A DNA stretch of 14,106 nucleotides from Porticoccus sp. (GCA_011049795.1 DRHD01000250.1:1-14106); one strand, 5' to 3'. Shown: positions 1 through 8,687, counted from the stretch's first letter. Notes: generated by a model not told the origin, from the sequence alone. Numbers and translations are program-made.

Positions 1-92
1 ACGTAAGGCGCTGTCCGGGTTGCAGATAATTTTTCTTATTTAGTTTGTTCCACGCAAGAATATCACTAATTTTCAGGTTAAATTTACTCGCG
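1..92. repeat. Left-end fold-back inverted repeat, 92 bp
   Basis: These bases are the exact reverse complement of 401-492, with 308 bases between the arms. Identity stops at 93/400 (g against t, where c was needed). The arm begins at base 1, so it may continue beyond the window. The partner arm lies in the last LysM domain of the MltD-like gene and makes sense there as coding sequence, so this arm is the copy. It replaces the part of the gene that should precede base 93. A chimeric fold-back at a contig end is the simplest explanation. A real inversion is possible but less likely, because the right end of the window shows the same pattern. Confidence 0.95.
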
Positions 93-518
93 GGTAATCA
101 CCTCAGTATTGGTCAGAGACTTAAAATTCCTGGCACAGGTTTTGATGGGGCCTTATTTAACGGTCCCTTAGGAGGCACTGCTGATATTTATACCGTAAGA
201 AGCGGCGACTCACTATGGCGCATTGCTAAAAACAAAAAAGTTTCAATTCGTGATATCGCCAAGTGGAATAGCCTGGATGTTAAATCACCACTCAAACTTG
301 GGCAGAAATTAAAAGTCAGAGCTGGAGGAGATGGCACTACAACTGCCAGTGTGAGAAAGCTCAGATACAAGGTACGTCGGGGTGACTCACTGTACCAAAT
401 CGCGAGTAAATTTAACCTGAAAATTAGTGATATTCTTGCGTGGAACAAACTAAATAAGAAAAATTATCTGCAACCCGGACAGCGCCTTACGTTATTTGTA
501 GATGTACTCAAGATATAA
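93..518 (+). CDS. mltD: MltD-like lytic murein transglycosylase, C-terminal LysM part (5'-partial)
   Basis: Only the C-terminus is present. From base 93 the frame encodes the end of one LysM unit (NHLSIGQRLKIP), then a full LysM at about 189-317 (YTVRSGDSLWRIA...KLGQKLKV), then a last LysM at about 366-497 (YKVRRGDSLYQIA...LQPGQRLTL). It ends in FVDVLKI and TAA at 516-518. LysM units bind peptidoglycan glycan chains. Multiple C-terminal LysM units with this ending are typical of MltD, a periplasmic or lipid-anchored enzyme that cleaves the MurNAc-GlcNAc bond. The catalytic transglycosylase domain is not in the window, so another LysM protein remains possible. The open frame can be read back to a TTG at 45, but 45-92 belongs to the fold-back copy and should not be translated. 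The gene converges on the outer-membrane protein gene. Confidence 0.75.
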   Translation, partial: GNHLSIGQRLKIPGTGFDGALFNGPLGGTADIYTVRSGDSLWRIAKNKKVSIRDIAKWNSLDVKSPLKLGQKLKVRAGGDGTTTASVRKLRYKVRRGDSLYQIASKFNLKISDILAWNKLNKKNYLQPGQRLTLFVDVLKI

Positions 519-559
519 AAAATGAAAGCAACGGATCAACCGCCACAATCCCTGTTGCT
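515..559 (-). terminator. Candidate terminator of the outer-membrane barrel gene
   Basis: Read on the minus strand, AGCAAC (559-554) pairs with GTTGCT (532-527). After a two-base bulge, GGAT (551-548) pairs with ATCC (536-533), leaving an 11-base loop. The hairpin is followed by TTCATTTTTTAT, a good U-tract. It starts 25 bases past the stop of the barrel gene. It overlaps the last bases of the MltD-like gene and could not act well for that gene, because no T-run follows it on the plus strand. Confidence 0.5.
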
Positions 560-583
560 GCTTAAAATCGGATTTGTTAAAAA

Positions 584-1195
584 CTAGAAAGAATACTTGA
601 TACCTATATCGTAAATATAACTCTCGATTTCAATATCAATTTTTGTGGGTAATAAATTAGACTTTACTTCAGAGTCCTCACCATTTCTATATCTCGCTTG
701 AGCAAAGATATTCAAACTATCGGTGATGTCATAACCCACACCAGCAATAGCCTGGAATGCAAAAATATTATCGTCGTCATCTATTAGCTCGATACCCGAC
801 TGCTTATATTCCACATCAACATTCATCCACCCTATTCCTGCACCAAGGTAAGGCTTGAATTTGTTATTGGTTTCGAAATCGTGAAATCCATTAATAAAAA
901 GAGCTTTTGTTTCAACTTCACCTTTATCATTACTGGCATTATTTGAATCAATGTCAGCATCGGTATAAGAGTATTCCAGCTCCACTCTTACCTCTCGGAA
1001 ATACTTGCCAAAACTGATTGATCCATAATTACCTGTATCTGAGTCCAGATCATAAAGATTATCATCAAGGTCAAATTGATCATTGATACCGTAAGCAGCT
1101 GAAGCGTAGTAATCCGCTGCCTGGGTGGTTCCTGCAAAACTAACACCCAACCCTAACAGCAACATTGAATACTTAATTGACGCTTTCATCATCAT
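584..1195 (-). CDS. Acidic outer-membrane beta-barrel protein (OmpA-like/porin-family barrel)
   Basis: The product has 203 residues. A signal peptide (K4, hydrophobic 10-21, then TTQA) probably ends at A26. The rest alternates aromatic and glycine-rich strands with polar loops (YYASAAYG, YGSISFGKYF, VRVELEYSYT, FKPYLGAGIGW, FAFQAIAGVGYD, LNIFAQARYR, YIYDIGIKYSF). It ends in aromatic YSF, the usual signal for outer-membrane insertion. Length and pattern fit an eight-strand barrel. The loops are rich in Asp and Asn (DDNLYDLDSD, DIDSNNASND, IDDDDN), which suits salty water, though that is inference. Three ATG codons follow each other at 1195, 1192 and 1189. The AGGG at 1198-1201 is 2, 5 and 8 bases from them, so the second or third is the likelier start. 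A barrel is well supported; the ligand or role is unknown. Confidence 0.8.
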   Translation of the reverse strand: MMMKASIKYSMLLLGLGVSFAGTTQAADYYASAAYGINDQFDLDDNLYDLDSDTGNYGSISFGKYFREVRVELEYSYTDADIDSNNASNDKGEVETKALFINGFHDFETNNKFKPYLGAGIGWMNVDVEYKQSGIELIDDDDNIFAFQAIAGVGYDITDSLNIFAQARYRNGEDSEVKSNLLPTKIDIEIESYIYDIGIKYSF

Positions 1196-1234
1196 ATCCC
1201 TAAGTTAAAATATTATTTTCACAAAAAGAATATA

Positions 1235-1259
1235 TTTATAACAAAAATATAATAGTCAA
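1235..1259 (-). promoter_or_regulatory. Candidate promoter of the barrel gene
   Basis: The 60 bases between nqrM and the barrel gene are very AT-rich. On the minus strand there is TTGACT (1259-1254) as a -35. Downstream is either AATATA with a 17-base spacer (1236-1231) or an extended -10, TG-T-TATAAA (1243-1235), that would not need that -35. No hairpin terminator is seen after nqrM, so read-through from the nqr operon is also possible. Confidence 0.4.
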
Positions 1260-1525
1260 AGTGTTGGTTGCTGTCTATTTACCCTTTTTTCCTTCGTTGC
1301 ATCGTAGGCCAAGTCGCCCGCCTTATTTTGTGAATTTCCCTGAGAAATTTCTTCGCATTTATTAGGGTCATCACCACATAAATCACAAGTGTAGTCCTTC
1401 TCACCCAACGCAGCCCCAACACCGCCACACGACCCTTTTAGCGGCTTGCGGCCCATAATGACACCAATGGCCATGCCCGCCATAATCAGTAATAAAACAA
1501 CAAAAGCCAAAAATAGTTCCAACAC
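1256..1525 (-). CDS. nqrM: Na+-NQR maturation protein NqrM
   Basis: The product has 89 residues and one N-terminal membrane helix (about 3-24), followed by a short cysteine-bearing cytoplasmic part. C33 sits in GSCGG, with C47 and C50 in CDLC and C57 further on. This is the four-Cys pattern of the NqrM (DUF539) family. Members are needed to deliver iron for the centre held between NqrD and NqrE, and the Cys equivalent to C33 is reported as critical in Vibrio. The start is GTG at 1525, set by AGGAG at 1534-1538, 8 bases upstream. The gene begins 3 bases after the apbE stop and is the last of the nqr cluster, its usual place. The tail after about residue 62 is polar and looks poorly constrained. 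Confidence 0.93.
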   Translation of the reverse strand: MLELFLAFVVLLLIMAGMAIGVIMGRKPLKGSCGGVGAALGEKDYTCDLCGDDPNKCEEISQGNSQNKAGDLAYDATKEKRVNRQQPTL

Positions 1526-1528
1526 TGT

Positions 1529-2605
1529 CTACTCTCCTAAAAGGTATTGAGAGAATACGGTGGTGGTTTTCGGTTCAAAACCATCAACCCGCTTAACCAA
1601 CAGGTAAACTGCCAAATCATTCTGCTCTGCAAGCGTTAGAGCACCCTCTGGACCTAACACCATCATCGCTGTAGCAAGTGCATCAGCTCTTGCCGCCGTC
1701 TGAGCAATAACCGTCACAGATGCGAGGTTATGATCTATAGGATAGCCTGTTCGAGGATCAATTGTGTGTGAATAGCGTTTACCCCCTTTCTCGAAATAGT
1801 TACGGTAATCACCAGACGTTGCCACAGCGACATTTTCTAATGCCAACACCTCTTGTACAGCGTCTTCTTGTCCACCACTCTGTCCCGGAAATGGCTGTTC
1901 AATGGCTATACGCCAACGTTCTCCATTGGCCTTATGACCATTCAAGCGTAGCTCACCGCCAACCTCGACCAAGTAATTCTCAATTCCATGAGAAGCCAAC
2001 AGTTCGGCCACCTCATCTACTGCATACCCCTTGGCAACGGCAGATAAGTCCAAATGAATATCAGACTGGCGAGTCGCAGTACTAGCCTGTTTATCTAATA
2101 AAAGATGATTCAACCCAACTGATGACAAATGTTGGGCAATCGCTTCAGACGGAGGAATAACCTGATCCATATAATCCGGACCAAACCCCCAGAGATTCAC
2201 CAGTGCTCCAACCGTTGGATCAAAAGCACCATTAGTTTCCTGATAGATTTTCTTGGTTATGGTCAGCACCTCAAACAGTTCCTCTGATACGACCAAGGGC
2301 TGGTTGATGGGCGATTGATTAAGCTTCATCAACTCTGAGGTCTTCTGATAGGTTGTGAACGTGGCGTCCAAACTCTGTAACCGCTCATGTATTTGATCAG
2401 CCAGGTTATTCGATACCACAATGTTATTAGGCACAATTTTGACTTGATAGGTGGTACCCATCACCAAGCCACTGAAGACCAACTGCTCTGGCTTTTCTGC
2501 ACAGCCCTGCAGTCCAGTAATAAATAGAACACAGGCAACCAAAAACGAGGCCCTAGGCCCCGTTCTTATTATTTTTATTGAGGGTTTAATTCCCTTAGCA
2601 ACCAT
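1529..2605 (-). CDS. apbE: FAD:protein FMN transferase (flavin transferase ApbE), lipoprotein
   Basis: The product has 358 residues. A lipoprotein signal ends in the lipobox LQGC (C35). ApbE moves FMN from FAD onto threonine side chains of target proteins in a Mg2+-dependent reaction on the periplasmic face. Family motifs are in order: MGTTY (49-53), GAFDPTVGALVNLWGFG (126-142), DLSAVAKGYAVD (186-197), VEVGGE (213-218), the catalytic HTIDPRTGYP (H280-P289) and ADALATAMMVLG, with D308 and T312 as likely metal ligands. Its substrates are encoded just upstream: NqrB (motif TGAT) and NqrC (motif SGAT). The gap to nqrF is 46 bases, and it lies directly before nqrM. The ATG at 2605 has only a modest AGGT site. 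Length and motifs are complete. Confidence 0.96.
   Translation of the reverse strand: MVAKGIKPSIKIIRTGPRASFLVACVLFITGLQGCAEKPEQLVFSGLVMGTTYQVKIVPNNIVVSNNLADQIHERLQSLDATFTTYQKTSELMKLNQSPINQPLVVSEELFEVLTITKKIYQETNGAFDPTVGALVNLWGFGPDYMDQVIPPSEAIAQHLSSVGLNHLLLDKQASTATRQSDIHLDLSAVAKGYAVDEVAELLASHGIENYLVEVGGELRLNGHKANGERWRIAIEQPFPGQSGGQEDAVQEVLALENVAVATSGDYRNYFEKGGKRYSHTIDPRTGYPIDHNLASVTVIAQTAARADALATAMMVLGPEGALTLAEQNDLAVYLLVKRVDGFEPKTTTVFSQYLLGE
1534..1538 (-). promoter_or_regulatory. Ribosome binding site fixing the GTG start of nqrM
   Basis: AGGAG on the minus strand lies 8 bases before GTG (1525-1523) and inside the last codons of apbE. It supports the GTG start and suggests coupling to apbE translation. 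Confidence 0.8.
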
Positions 2606-2631
2606 TTGTCAGCTACCTGTTTTAGCCATCG

Positions 2632-2661
2632 CTCTTTTATCCACCACTCTTTTACCCACCA
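2632..2661. repeat. 15-bp tandem duplication over the nqrF stop codon
   Basis: On the plus strand CTCTTTTATCCACCA (2632-2646) is followed at once by CTCTTTTACCCACCA (2647-2661), one mismatch in 15. On the minus strand the unit carries the final Gly codons and TAA of nqrF. Because the unit is 15 bases, the second copy repeats GGT GGA TAA in the same frame just after the real stop. Confidence 0.9.
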
Positions 2662-3875
2662 AAGTCATCGAGGAAAATATTATCCATTTCAACCCCGAGA
2701 TCAACCAGCATCTTGATCACCGCCGCATTCATCATGGGTGGCCCACACATGTAGTATTCACAGTCTTCTGGCGCAGGGTGGTCCTTCAGATAGTTTTCGT
2801 AAAGTATTTGGTGGATAAAGCCCTGAAGTCCATCCCAGTTATCCTCTGGTTGTGGATCAGAGAGGGCCAAGTGCCAATCAAAATTTTCATTCTCTGCTGC
2901 CAGCTCATCATACTCTTCGTTATAAAAGCACTCACGCATGGAACGAGCACCATACCAAAAAGAGATTTTTCGCGTGCTACGCAAACGACGTAGCTGATCG
3001 AAGATATGAGAACGCATGGGAGCCATGCCTGCACCACCACCGATAAAGACCATCTCGTTATCAGTATCCTTGGCAAAGAACTCGCCAAAAGGACCGTAAA
3101 CAGTCACCTTGTCACCTGGCTTCAAGTTAAACGTCCAGGAAGACATAATTCCCGGTGGAATACCGTGTGAACCCGGAGGTGGTGTTGCACAACGGATATT
3201 GAACTTAACAACACCCTGCTCTTCAGGATAGTTCGCCATGGAGTACGCGCGAATCACTGTCTCAGTCACTACTGACTCATGAGCAAAGAAGCCAAAACGC
3301 TCCCAGTCGCCACGATATTCTTCCTCAATATCAAAGTCACTATACTTCACATGGTGTGGAGGGCATTCCAGCTGCACATAACCACCAGCACGGAAGTCGA
3401 CATTTTCACCCTCAGGCAGGCGCAATGTCAGCTCTTTAATAAAAGTCGCCACATTGGGGTTGGACTCAACCGTACACTCCCATTGCTTAACGCCAAACAC
3501 ATCTTCAGGTACGACCACCTTCATGTTCTGCTTGACCGGAGTCTGACAAGAAAGGCGCCAACCTTCTTTCGCTTCACGTTTGTTGAAATGTGACTCTTCA
3601 GTAGGCAGCATAGCGCCGCCGCCCTCAGTCACAATACACTTACACTGGGCACAGCTACCACCACCACCACAGGCGGAAGGTAGAAACAAACCCGCATTCG
3701 ACAGCGTTAATAGTAGTTTGTCACCCGCAGGGACAGTGAGCGTTTTTTCGCCGTTAACATCGATGGTGATATCACCGGTGCTCACCAGTTTAGAGCGCGC
3801 AGCGAGGATGAAGGCCACCAGTGCCAATACCACCACTGTGAACATTCCAACACCGAGTATGATTTCCAGGTTCAT
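2652..3875 (-). CDS. nqrF: Na+-NQR subunit F, NADH dehydrogenase (reductase) subunit
   Basis: The product has 407 residues and is the electron entry subunit: it oxidises NADH in the cytoplasm and passes electrons through FAD and a 2Fe-2S cluster. An N-terminal membrane anchor spans about 4-26. A ferredoxin domain follows, with cluster ligands C69, C75, C78 and C110 in [10 protein letters not shown]...SC. The FAD motif is RAYSMANYP (209-217). The NADH-binding part has [12 protein letters not shown] (279-290) and CGPPMM (377-382). It ends with the family's LDDFGG. Length matches known NqrF. It starts 21 bases after the nqrE stop with a GGGGAG site somewhat far from the ATG. The stop codon lies in a tandem 15-base duplication. 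Confidence 0.98.
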   Translation of the reverse strand: MNLEIILGVGMFTVVVLALVAFILAARSKLVSTGDITIDVNGEKTLTVPAGDKLLLTLSNAGLFLPSACGGGGSCAQCKCIVTEGGGAMLPTEESHFNKREAKEGWRLSCQTPVKQNMKVVVPEDVFGVKQWECTVESNPNVATFIKELTLRLPEGENVDFRAGGYVQLECPPHHVKYSDFDIEEEYRGDWERFGFFAHESVVTETVIRAYSMANYPEEQGVVKFNIRCATPPPGSHGIPPGIMSSWTFNLKPGDKVTVYGPFGEFFAKDTDNEMVFIGGGAGMAPMRSHIFDQLRRLRSTRKISFWYGARSMRECFYNEEYDELAAENENFDWHLALSDPQPEDNWDGLQGFIHQILYENYLKDHPAPEDCEYYMCGPPMMNAAVIKMLVDLGVEMDNIFLDDFGG

Positions 3876-3896
3876 TATCTTTCTTCTCCCCGCCGA

Positions 3897-4514
3897 TTAC
3901 AGGTCGATGCCGCCGAAGGACATGAAGCCCAACGACATCAAACCAACAGTGATAAAGGTAATACCCAGTCCTTGTAGACCAACAGGTACGTCGCTGTATT
4001 TCAGTTTTTCACGGATACCAGCCAAGGCAACGATCGCCAGAGCCCAACCCACACCAGCACCTAGACCATAAACGGTACTTTCAGCCAGGTTGTAGTCGCG
4101 TTCCACCATAAACAGTGCAGCACCCATAATGGCGCAGTTCACCGTAATCAATGGGAGAAATACGCCCAATGCGTTGTAGAGCACCGGTACAAACTTATCG
4201 AGAAACATCTCCATAATCTGCACGATGGCCGCAATCACACCAATGTAGCTGAGTAGCCCCAGAAAGCTGAGATCTACATTTTCCATGCCTTCGATACCGG
4301 TCCAGGTAAGGGCACCATCGGCCAGCAGGTAGGTGTAGATCAAGTTATTGGCCGGAACAGTGATAACCAACACTACTATCACAGCAATACCCAGACCTAG
4401 CGCGGCCTGAATCTTCTTGGAAATGGCCAAAAAAGTACACATTCCCAAGAAAAAGGACAACGCCATATTTTCAATGAAGATAGAGCGAACAAAAAGACTC
4501 AGATAATGTTCCAT
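3897..4514 (-). CDS. nqrE: Na+-NQR subunit E
   Basis: The product is an integral inner-membrane protein of 205 residues with about six helices. It pairs with NqrD in an inverted arrangement, and together they hold an iron centre in the membrane. The likely Fe ligands are C26 (FLGMCTF) and C127 ([10 protein letters not shown]). [12 protein letters not shown] near the start and [20 protein letters not shown] (about 158-177) are family hallmarks. I chose the ATG at 4514, not the TTG one codon upstream. GGGGAGG (4522-4528) is 7 bases from the ATG, and the first ligand then falls at C26, as in Vibrio. The ATG overlaps the nqrD TGA by one base (TGATG), a sign of coupled translation. The loop around residues 66-82 seems a few residues longer than in Vibrio; that comparison is from memory. 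Confidence 0.97.
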   Translation of the reverse strand: MEHYLSLFVRSIFIENMALSFFLGMCTFLAISKKIQAALGLGIAVIVVLVITVPANNLIYTYLLADGALTWTGIEGMENVDLSFLGLLSYIGVIAAIVQIMEMFLDKFVPVLYNALGVFLPLITVNCAIMGAALFMVERDYNLAESTVYGLGAGVGWALAIVALAGIREKLKYSDVPVGLQGLGITFITVGLMSLGFMSFGGIDL

Positions 4515-5179
4515 CAAACAGCCTCCCCTTCAGATGAATTGGGCGCAATTTTGAAGTCGGGCGCCTCCACTTGAGATTTTTTCCAGGTACGCAGTCCCCA
4601 GATCAACATTCCGATCAGGAAAAAAGCGCTAGGCGGCAACAGCAACAGGCCGTTAGGTACATACCAACCACCATTACTGACCAGCGTCACAACCTCAAAC
4701 CCAAAGAGTTTGCCGGCACCAAATAGCTCACGAATAAAGGCGAGTATCAGCAGTACTACGCTGTAGCCTATGCCGTTGCCAATTCCATCGAGGAAGCTGG
4801 CTATCGGTGGGTTTTTCATCGCGTAGCCTTCTGCGCGCCCCATAACGATACAGTTGGTAATAATCAAGCCAACGAAGACGGAAAGCTGCTTGCTAATGTC
4901 GTATGCCACGGCCTTGAGAACTTGATCCACAAAAATTACTACCGAGGCAATAATGGTCATCTGCACAATAATGCGAATACTGCCCGGAATCTGTTTGCGA
5001 ATTATCGATATCAACATACTCGAAAATGCAGTCACCAGTGTCAGTGCAATACACATAACAACAGTCACTTTTAAACTAGATGTCACTGCTAGCGCTGAAC
5101 AAACACCCAATATCTGAAGGGCAATAGGATTCTCATCAAAGACAGGTTTAAATAATATGTCTTTTACTTTTGTCGTCAT
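4514..5179 (-). CDS. nqrD: Na+-NQR subunit D
   Basis: The product is an integral membrane protein of 221 residues with about six helices, homologous to NqrE and to RnfE-type subunits. The likely iron ligands are C27 ([14 protein letters not shown]) and C110 ([13 protein letters not shown]). Family motifs include [14 protein letters not shown] at the start and [18 protein letters not shown] in the middle. Its ATG is 2 bases after the nqrC stop and its TGA overlaps the nqrE ATG. A GGGGAG in the last nqrC codons can serve as ribosome site. The polar tail after the last helix (about 200-221) is probably cytoplasmic and variable. Confidence 0.97.
   Translation of the reverse strand: MTTKVKDILFKPVFDENPIALQILGVCSALAVTSSLKVTVVMCIALTLVTAFSSMLISIIRKQIPGSIRIIVQMTIIASVVIFVDQVLKAVAYDISKQLSVFVGLIITNCIVMGRAEGYAMKNPPIASFLDGIGNGIGYSVVLLILAFIRELFGAGKLFGFEVVTLVSNGGWYVPNGLLLLPPSAFFLIGMLIWGLRTWKKSQVEAPDFKIAPNSSEGEAV
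4522..4528 (-). promoter_or_regulatory. Ribosome binding site fixing the ATG start of nqrE
   Basis: GGGGAGG on the minus strand lies 7 bases before ATG 4514-4512 and only 4 bases before the upstream TTG at 4517. It favours the ATG, which overlaps the nqrD stop codon. Confidence 0.8.
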
Positions 5180-5181
5180 GA

Positions 5182-5952
5182 TCAGGTCTCCCCTGCACGC
5201 AAGTTAGCCAGAAATGGAGCAAAACCATCGTCACCCAGCCAAAACTTAATCAGATTATCAACACCCCTACTGGTCAGCGTTGCGCCGGACAGCCCATCGA
5301 TCTGATGCACAGCTTCGGGACGACTGCTATCTACGGTACCCTTGATGACCGTCAGCGCTTGATGATTTTCAGCATCGTAACTCTGCTTACCAACCCACTT
5401 GGCTTTCCAGGCGGGATTATCCACCTCACCACCTAGACCCGGTGTTTCAGCATGTTCGTAAAAGCCAAGACCAGCAACCGTATTGAAATCAGATTCCAGC
5501 GCCACAAAACCATATAGCGTTGACCAAAGGCCATAGCCTTTAATTGGCAGGATAATTTTTTCAATACCAGCGTCACCTTCCACAACATACACCACCATGT
5601 ATTTGGCAAGACGACCAATTTTCGCCAGGTCAGCATCGCCAAGATCATCAGACATGGCAGGATTTTTTGCTGCCTTGCGCTGGTCATAGGTGGCTACGTC
5701 CACCGCATCAGTAAACTTGCCAGTGGCCATATCTACTGCACGAGTCGAGATACCGGAAAATTGCTCTTCTACACTAACGCCTTCTTGCCACATGCCAGCT
5801 GCGGCGAGAATGTTCGTTTTACGATCCAGATCTTTGTTAGCCTGTTGAGCCGGACGGAGCATAACCGCCGCAGTAGAAACAAAGACTGAACAGACAATAC
5901 AAAGTACCAGCGCAACAAAAATAGTTTTCGAAGTAGAGTCGTTACTAGCCAC
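5182..5952 (-). CDS. nqrC: Na+-NQR subunit C, covalent-FMN subunit
   Basis: The product has 256 residues: one membrane helix (about 10-30) and a large periplasmic FMN-binding domain. The flavin is joined by phosphoester to the threonine of SGATLTS (222-228), here T225, the same number as in Vibrio NqrC. ApbE, encoded downstream, makes this bond. Other family blocks are [17 protein letters not shown] (137-153) and [13 protein letters not shown] (164-176). The frame is open back to a TTG at 5988, but I chose GTG at 5952: GGAGG lies 7 bases upstream and the protein then begins [11 protein letters not shown] and has the usual length. The first 8 bases overlap the end of nqrB, and the TGA is 2 bases before the nqrD start. 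Confidence 0.97.
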   Translation of the reverse strand: MASNDSTSKTIFVALVLCIVCSVFVSTAAVMLRPAQQANKDLDRKTNILAAAGMWQEGVSVEEQFSGISTRAVDMATGKFTDAVDVATYDQRKAAKNPAMSDDLGDADLAKIGRLAKYMVVYVVEGDAGIEKIILPIKGYGLWSTLYGFVALESDFNTVAGLGFYEHAETPGLGGEVDNPAWKAKWVGKQSYDAENHQALTVIKGTVDSSRPEAVHQIDGLSGATLTSRGVDNLIKFWLGDDGFAPFLANLRAGET

Positions 5953-7147
5953 GTGCCACCCTCCGTTTAATATTGGCCTCAACCACAAAGTGATCGATCA
6001 GCGGTGCGAATAAGTTAGCAAACAGAATGGCCAACATCATGCCTTCTGGGAAGGCCGGGTTAACGACACGAATCAGCACAACCATCACACCGATCAAGCC
6101 ACCGAACCAGAGTTTGCCTGTATCTGTCATAGAAGCGGATATAGGGTCTGTTGCCATAAATATCATGCCGAAGGCAAAACCACCCGTCACCAAATGCCAG
6201 TGCCAGGGTACATTGAACATGGGATTGGTATCGGAACCGATAAAATTAAACAGCGTAGACAACGCAATCATCCCGATAAGCACACCGGCAATAATCCGCC
6301 AGGACGCGATACGATTGAGCAGCAACAATGCGCCACCAGCAAAGATAGCCAATGTCGATGTCTCTCCCACTGAGCCCTGCATCTTACCGATGAAGGCATC
6401 CATCCAAGTCATTTGCTGTTGCAACACTTCAATACCCTGCGTGGAGGCTATGGACAATGCTGTGGCACCTGTATAACCATCAACGGCAGCCCATACCGCA
6501 TCCCCTGACATATCAGCCGGGTAGGCAAAGAATAGAAACGCACGGCCCGTCAGTGCCGGGTTCAGGAAGTTCTTGCCTGTACCACCGAAGATTTCCTTAC
6601 CGATGACGACACCAAAGCTAATACCCAGAGCTACTTGCCATAAAGGAATATCTGGTGGGCAGATCAGCGCAAATAAGATCGAAGTAACAAAGAAACCCTC
6701 ATTCACTTCATGGCCGCGAACCATAGCGAACAATACTTCCCAGAAACCACCGATAATAAAGGTGACCATGTAAATCGGTACAAAGTAGACCGCACCGTAC
6801 AACATGCAATCCCATATGCTTGCTGGGTCATGACCGGCAAACATGGCGATCAAAACACCATGCCAACCTTCAACGGCAGTCGCACCGGAAGCGGCCATAA
6901 TAGTGTTAGCCTGGAAGCCAAGGTTATACATGCCGTAGAACATGGCAGGAAAAGCCGCCAGCCAAACAGTAATCATCACACGCTTCAGGTCGATACCATC
7001 ACGAATATGAGAACCGTTTTTAGTTACAGTGCCCGGAGAATAGAAGATAGTGTCGGCCGCTTCGAACAGGGCAAACCATTTCTCCCACTTGCCGTCTTTG
7101 TGAAAATGCGGCTCAATTTTATCAAGATAGTTACGTAAAATTTTCAC
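5945..7147 (-). CDS. nqrB: Na+-NQR subunit B, membrane subunit with covalent FMN
   Basis: The product is the largest membrane subunit, 400 residues with about ten helices. It carries a covalent FMN and riboflavin and is central to Na+ translocation and quinone reduction. The FMN-attachment motif is DGYTGATAL (223-231), so T229 is the modified residue. Other conserved blocks are VNEGFFVTS (148-156), [20 protein letters not shown] (183-202) and [12 protein letters not shown]. The GTG start at 7147 is fixed by a perfect AGGAGG 7 bases upstream and lies 2 bases after the nqrA stop. The last 8 bases overlap nqrC. The length is a little below the roughly 415 of Vibrio NqrB, mostly by small differences before the FMN site. 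Confidence 0.98.
   Translation of the reverse strand: MKILRNYLDKIEPHFHKDGKWEKWFALFEAADTIFYSPGTVTKNGSHIRDGIDLKRVMITVWLAAFPAMFYGMYNLGFQANTIMAASGATAVEGWHGVLIAMFAGHDPASIWDCMLYGAVYFVPIYMVTFIIGGFWEVLFAMVRGHEVNEGFFVTSILFALICPPDIPLWQVALGISFGVVIGKEIFGGTGKNFLNPALTGRAFLFFAYPADMSGDAVWAAVDGYTGATALSIASTQGIEVLQQQMTWMDAFIGKMQGSVGETSTLAIFAGGALLLLNRIASWRIIAGVLIGMIALSTLFNFIGSDTNPMFNVPWHWHLVTGGFAFGMIFMATDPISASMTDTGKLWFGGLIGVMVVLIRVVNPAFPEGMMLAILFANLFAPLIDHFVVEANIKRRVARG
5960..5964 (-). promoter_or_regulatory. Ribosome binding site fixing the GTG start of nqrC
   Basis: GGAGG on the minus strand lies 7 bases before GTG 5952-5950, inside the last codons of nqrB. It rules in the internal GTG over the upstream in-frame TTG at 5988. 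Confidence 0.85.
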
Positions 7148-7149
7148 TA

Positions 7150-8526
7150 TCAGCCCTCCTTCTCAATACGAGATAAGTTATCCCGAAGGATCGGGCCGTA
7201 TTCGTACTTGCCAACACAAACGTAGGTGCACAGTGCCAAGTCTTCTTCATCAAGCTCCAGGCAACCCAGTTTTTGTGCCATTTCCGTGTCACCTACCACC
7301 AATGCACGCAGCAATTGGGTCGGCAATACGTCTAAAGGCATAACCTTTTCAAAGTTGCCCAGTGGCATCATGGCACGCTCACTACCGTTGGTATTCGTCG
7401 TAAAGCTAATCTTTTTCCCTTTATTCAGGGCCGAAAGATAAATAGGAAACGCAGAGTGACGATCAGTACCCAAGGACATGTAGCGGAAAAACTCACGCTG
7501 GTGACCTTCAAGAATCACAGTGATCTGGTTGTGGTAACGACCGAGGTAAGAATATGCACCATCGGCAACATCAATAGAGGCTGTACGACCAGAAAGGATC
7601 GAACCGGAAATAACCCTATTCGCTCCCACAGCCAACTCACCTGCCGTCAGTTCGGTCAAACTTGCGCCAAGACGCGTGCGAATCAAACGCGGATTTTCAA
7701 CCTGAGGGCCAGATAAAGCAATGACTCTGCGGCTATCAAGGCAACCTGTTGTAAACAACGTACCAATGGCTAGCACATCCTGATAACCCACAGACCAGAC
7801 TGTCTTATGATCACTGACTGGATCAATAAAGTGGATATGAGTACCCACCAACCCGGCTGGATGAGGGCCTGAGAAGCTGTGAGACTGCACACCTTCCACA
7901 TCACCCCCAGCTACCTGTGCATCATCTACTGAGCCGTTACCAGAAACACATAAGTGAACCGGTCCGTCAGTAAGACGCTTAAGAACCTTCAAGCCATTAG
8001 CGAAATCTTCTTCACGTTCAGCAATCACCAACGCGGGATCAGCCACCAAAGGATTAGTATCCATGGCTGTCACAAAGATAGAGCTAGGTGCATCTGATGC
8101 AGGTGCCGGTACTTTTGAGTACGGACGAGCGCGAAGGGCTGTCCAGAGACCGGAGTTAACCAGGTTCTCAACGACGGCTGCTCGATCCAGGCCGGCTAAT
8201 TCTGCAACACTATATTGAGAAAAACTCTCTTGATCATTGCCTTCAACATCAATCACCACGGATTGAAGCACACGGCGCTCACCGCGATTAATGGCTGAAA
8301 TCACACCGGAAGCGGGTGCTGTATAGAGCACCCCCTCGGTCTTCTTATCAGAGAACAGTAACTGACCCAGTTTAACTCTGTCGCCCTCGTTGACAGCCAT
8401 TGTTGGTTTCATACCAACATAGTCAAAGCCGACAACGGCAACAGAATTTACGTCGGGCCCATCATGAATAACTTGCTCGGGCGCTCCCGAAACAGGTAAG
8501 TCCAATCCGCGACGGATCTTAATCAT
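7150..8526 (-). CDS. nqrA: Na+-NQR subunit A
   Basis: The product is the soluble cytoplasmic subunit, 458 residues, first gene of the operon and linked to ubiquinone binding. Family features are the N-terminal [13 protein letters not shown], the barrel-sandwich region (about 40-95, with [12 protein letters not shown] and [16 protein letters not shown]), the central [27 protein letters not shown] and [17 protein letters not shown] blocks, and the C-terminal [20 protein letters not shown]. No membrane helix is seen. It is about a dozen residues longer than the 446 of Vibrio NqrA. The ATG at 8526 has a weak site (TAGG about 8 bases upstream). The TGA stop overlaps the nqrB leader, 2 bases before its GTG. 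Confidence 0.98.
   Translation of the reverse strand: MIKIRRGLDLPVSGAPEQVIHDGPDVNSVAVVGFDYVGMKPTMAVNEGDRVKLGQLLFSDKKTEGVLYTAPASGVISAINRGERRVLQSVVIDVEGNDQESFSQYSVAELAGLDRAAVVENLVNSGLWTALRARPYSKVPAPASDAPSSIFVTAMDTNPLVADPALVIAEREEDFANGLKVLKRLTDGPVHLCVSGNGSVDDAQVAGGDVEGVQSHSFSGPHPAGLVGTHIHFIDPVSDHKTVWSVGYQDVLAIGTLFTTGCLDSRRVIALSGPQVENPRLIRTRLGASLTELTAGELAVGANRVISGSILSGRTASIDVADGAYSYLGRYHNQITVILEGHQREFFRYMSLGTDRHSAFPIYLSALNKGKKISFTTNTNGSERAMMPLGNFEKVMPLDVLPTQLLRALVVGDTEMAQKLGCLELDEEDLALCTYVCVGKYEYGPILRDNLSRIEKEG
7155..7160 (-). promoter_or_regulatory. Ribosome binding site fixing the GTG start of nqrB
   Basis: AGGAGG on the minus strand lies 7 bases before GTG 7147-7145, within the last codons of nqrA. 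The strong site compensates for the weaker start codon. Confidence 0.85.
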
Positions 8527-8687
8527 AGGTTATGCCTAGTGACGCAGTTGAATTAATAATTGCTCTTAACGAGCTCCCCAAAAATCACCACCAAAAAATA
8601 AACGCGATGAAAACTATTATTTCTAACGCTTGAAATGGCTTAGTCACAGTGCCAAATGCAAAAATCGTCAGAATTTAAACCGGCGCG

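Noticed and set aside
45..92. N-terminal 16 residues of the LysM frame starting at TTG 45
   Set aside because: They are antisense of the last LysM domain, lie wholly in the fold-back copy, and have no ribosome site or homology.
188..448. Minus-strand frame that begins with the same residues as the plus-strand frame at 45
   Set aside because: It is the mirror of the LysM gene created by the 92-bp inverted repeat. The plus-strand frame has clear LysM domains and the minus one has none.
2451..2993. 180-codon plus-strand frame opposite apbE and nqrF
   Set aside because: It is opposite two clearly functional genes, crosses their junction, and shows no domain or ribosome site.
3580..4071. 163-codon plus-strand frame opposite nqrF and nqrE
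   Set aside because: It is low-complexity Pro/Ser/Thr sequence typical of an antisense shadow of membrane and glycine-rich codons.
5953..5988. Longer nqrC start at TTG 5988
   Set aside because: It would overlap nqrB by 44 bases without a ribosome site, while the GTG at 5952 has GGAGG at 7 bases and gives the usual length.
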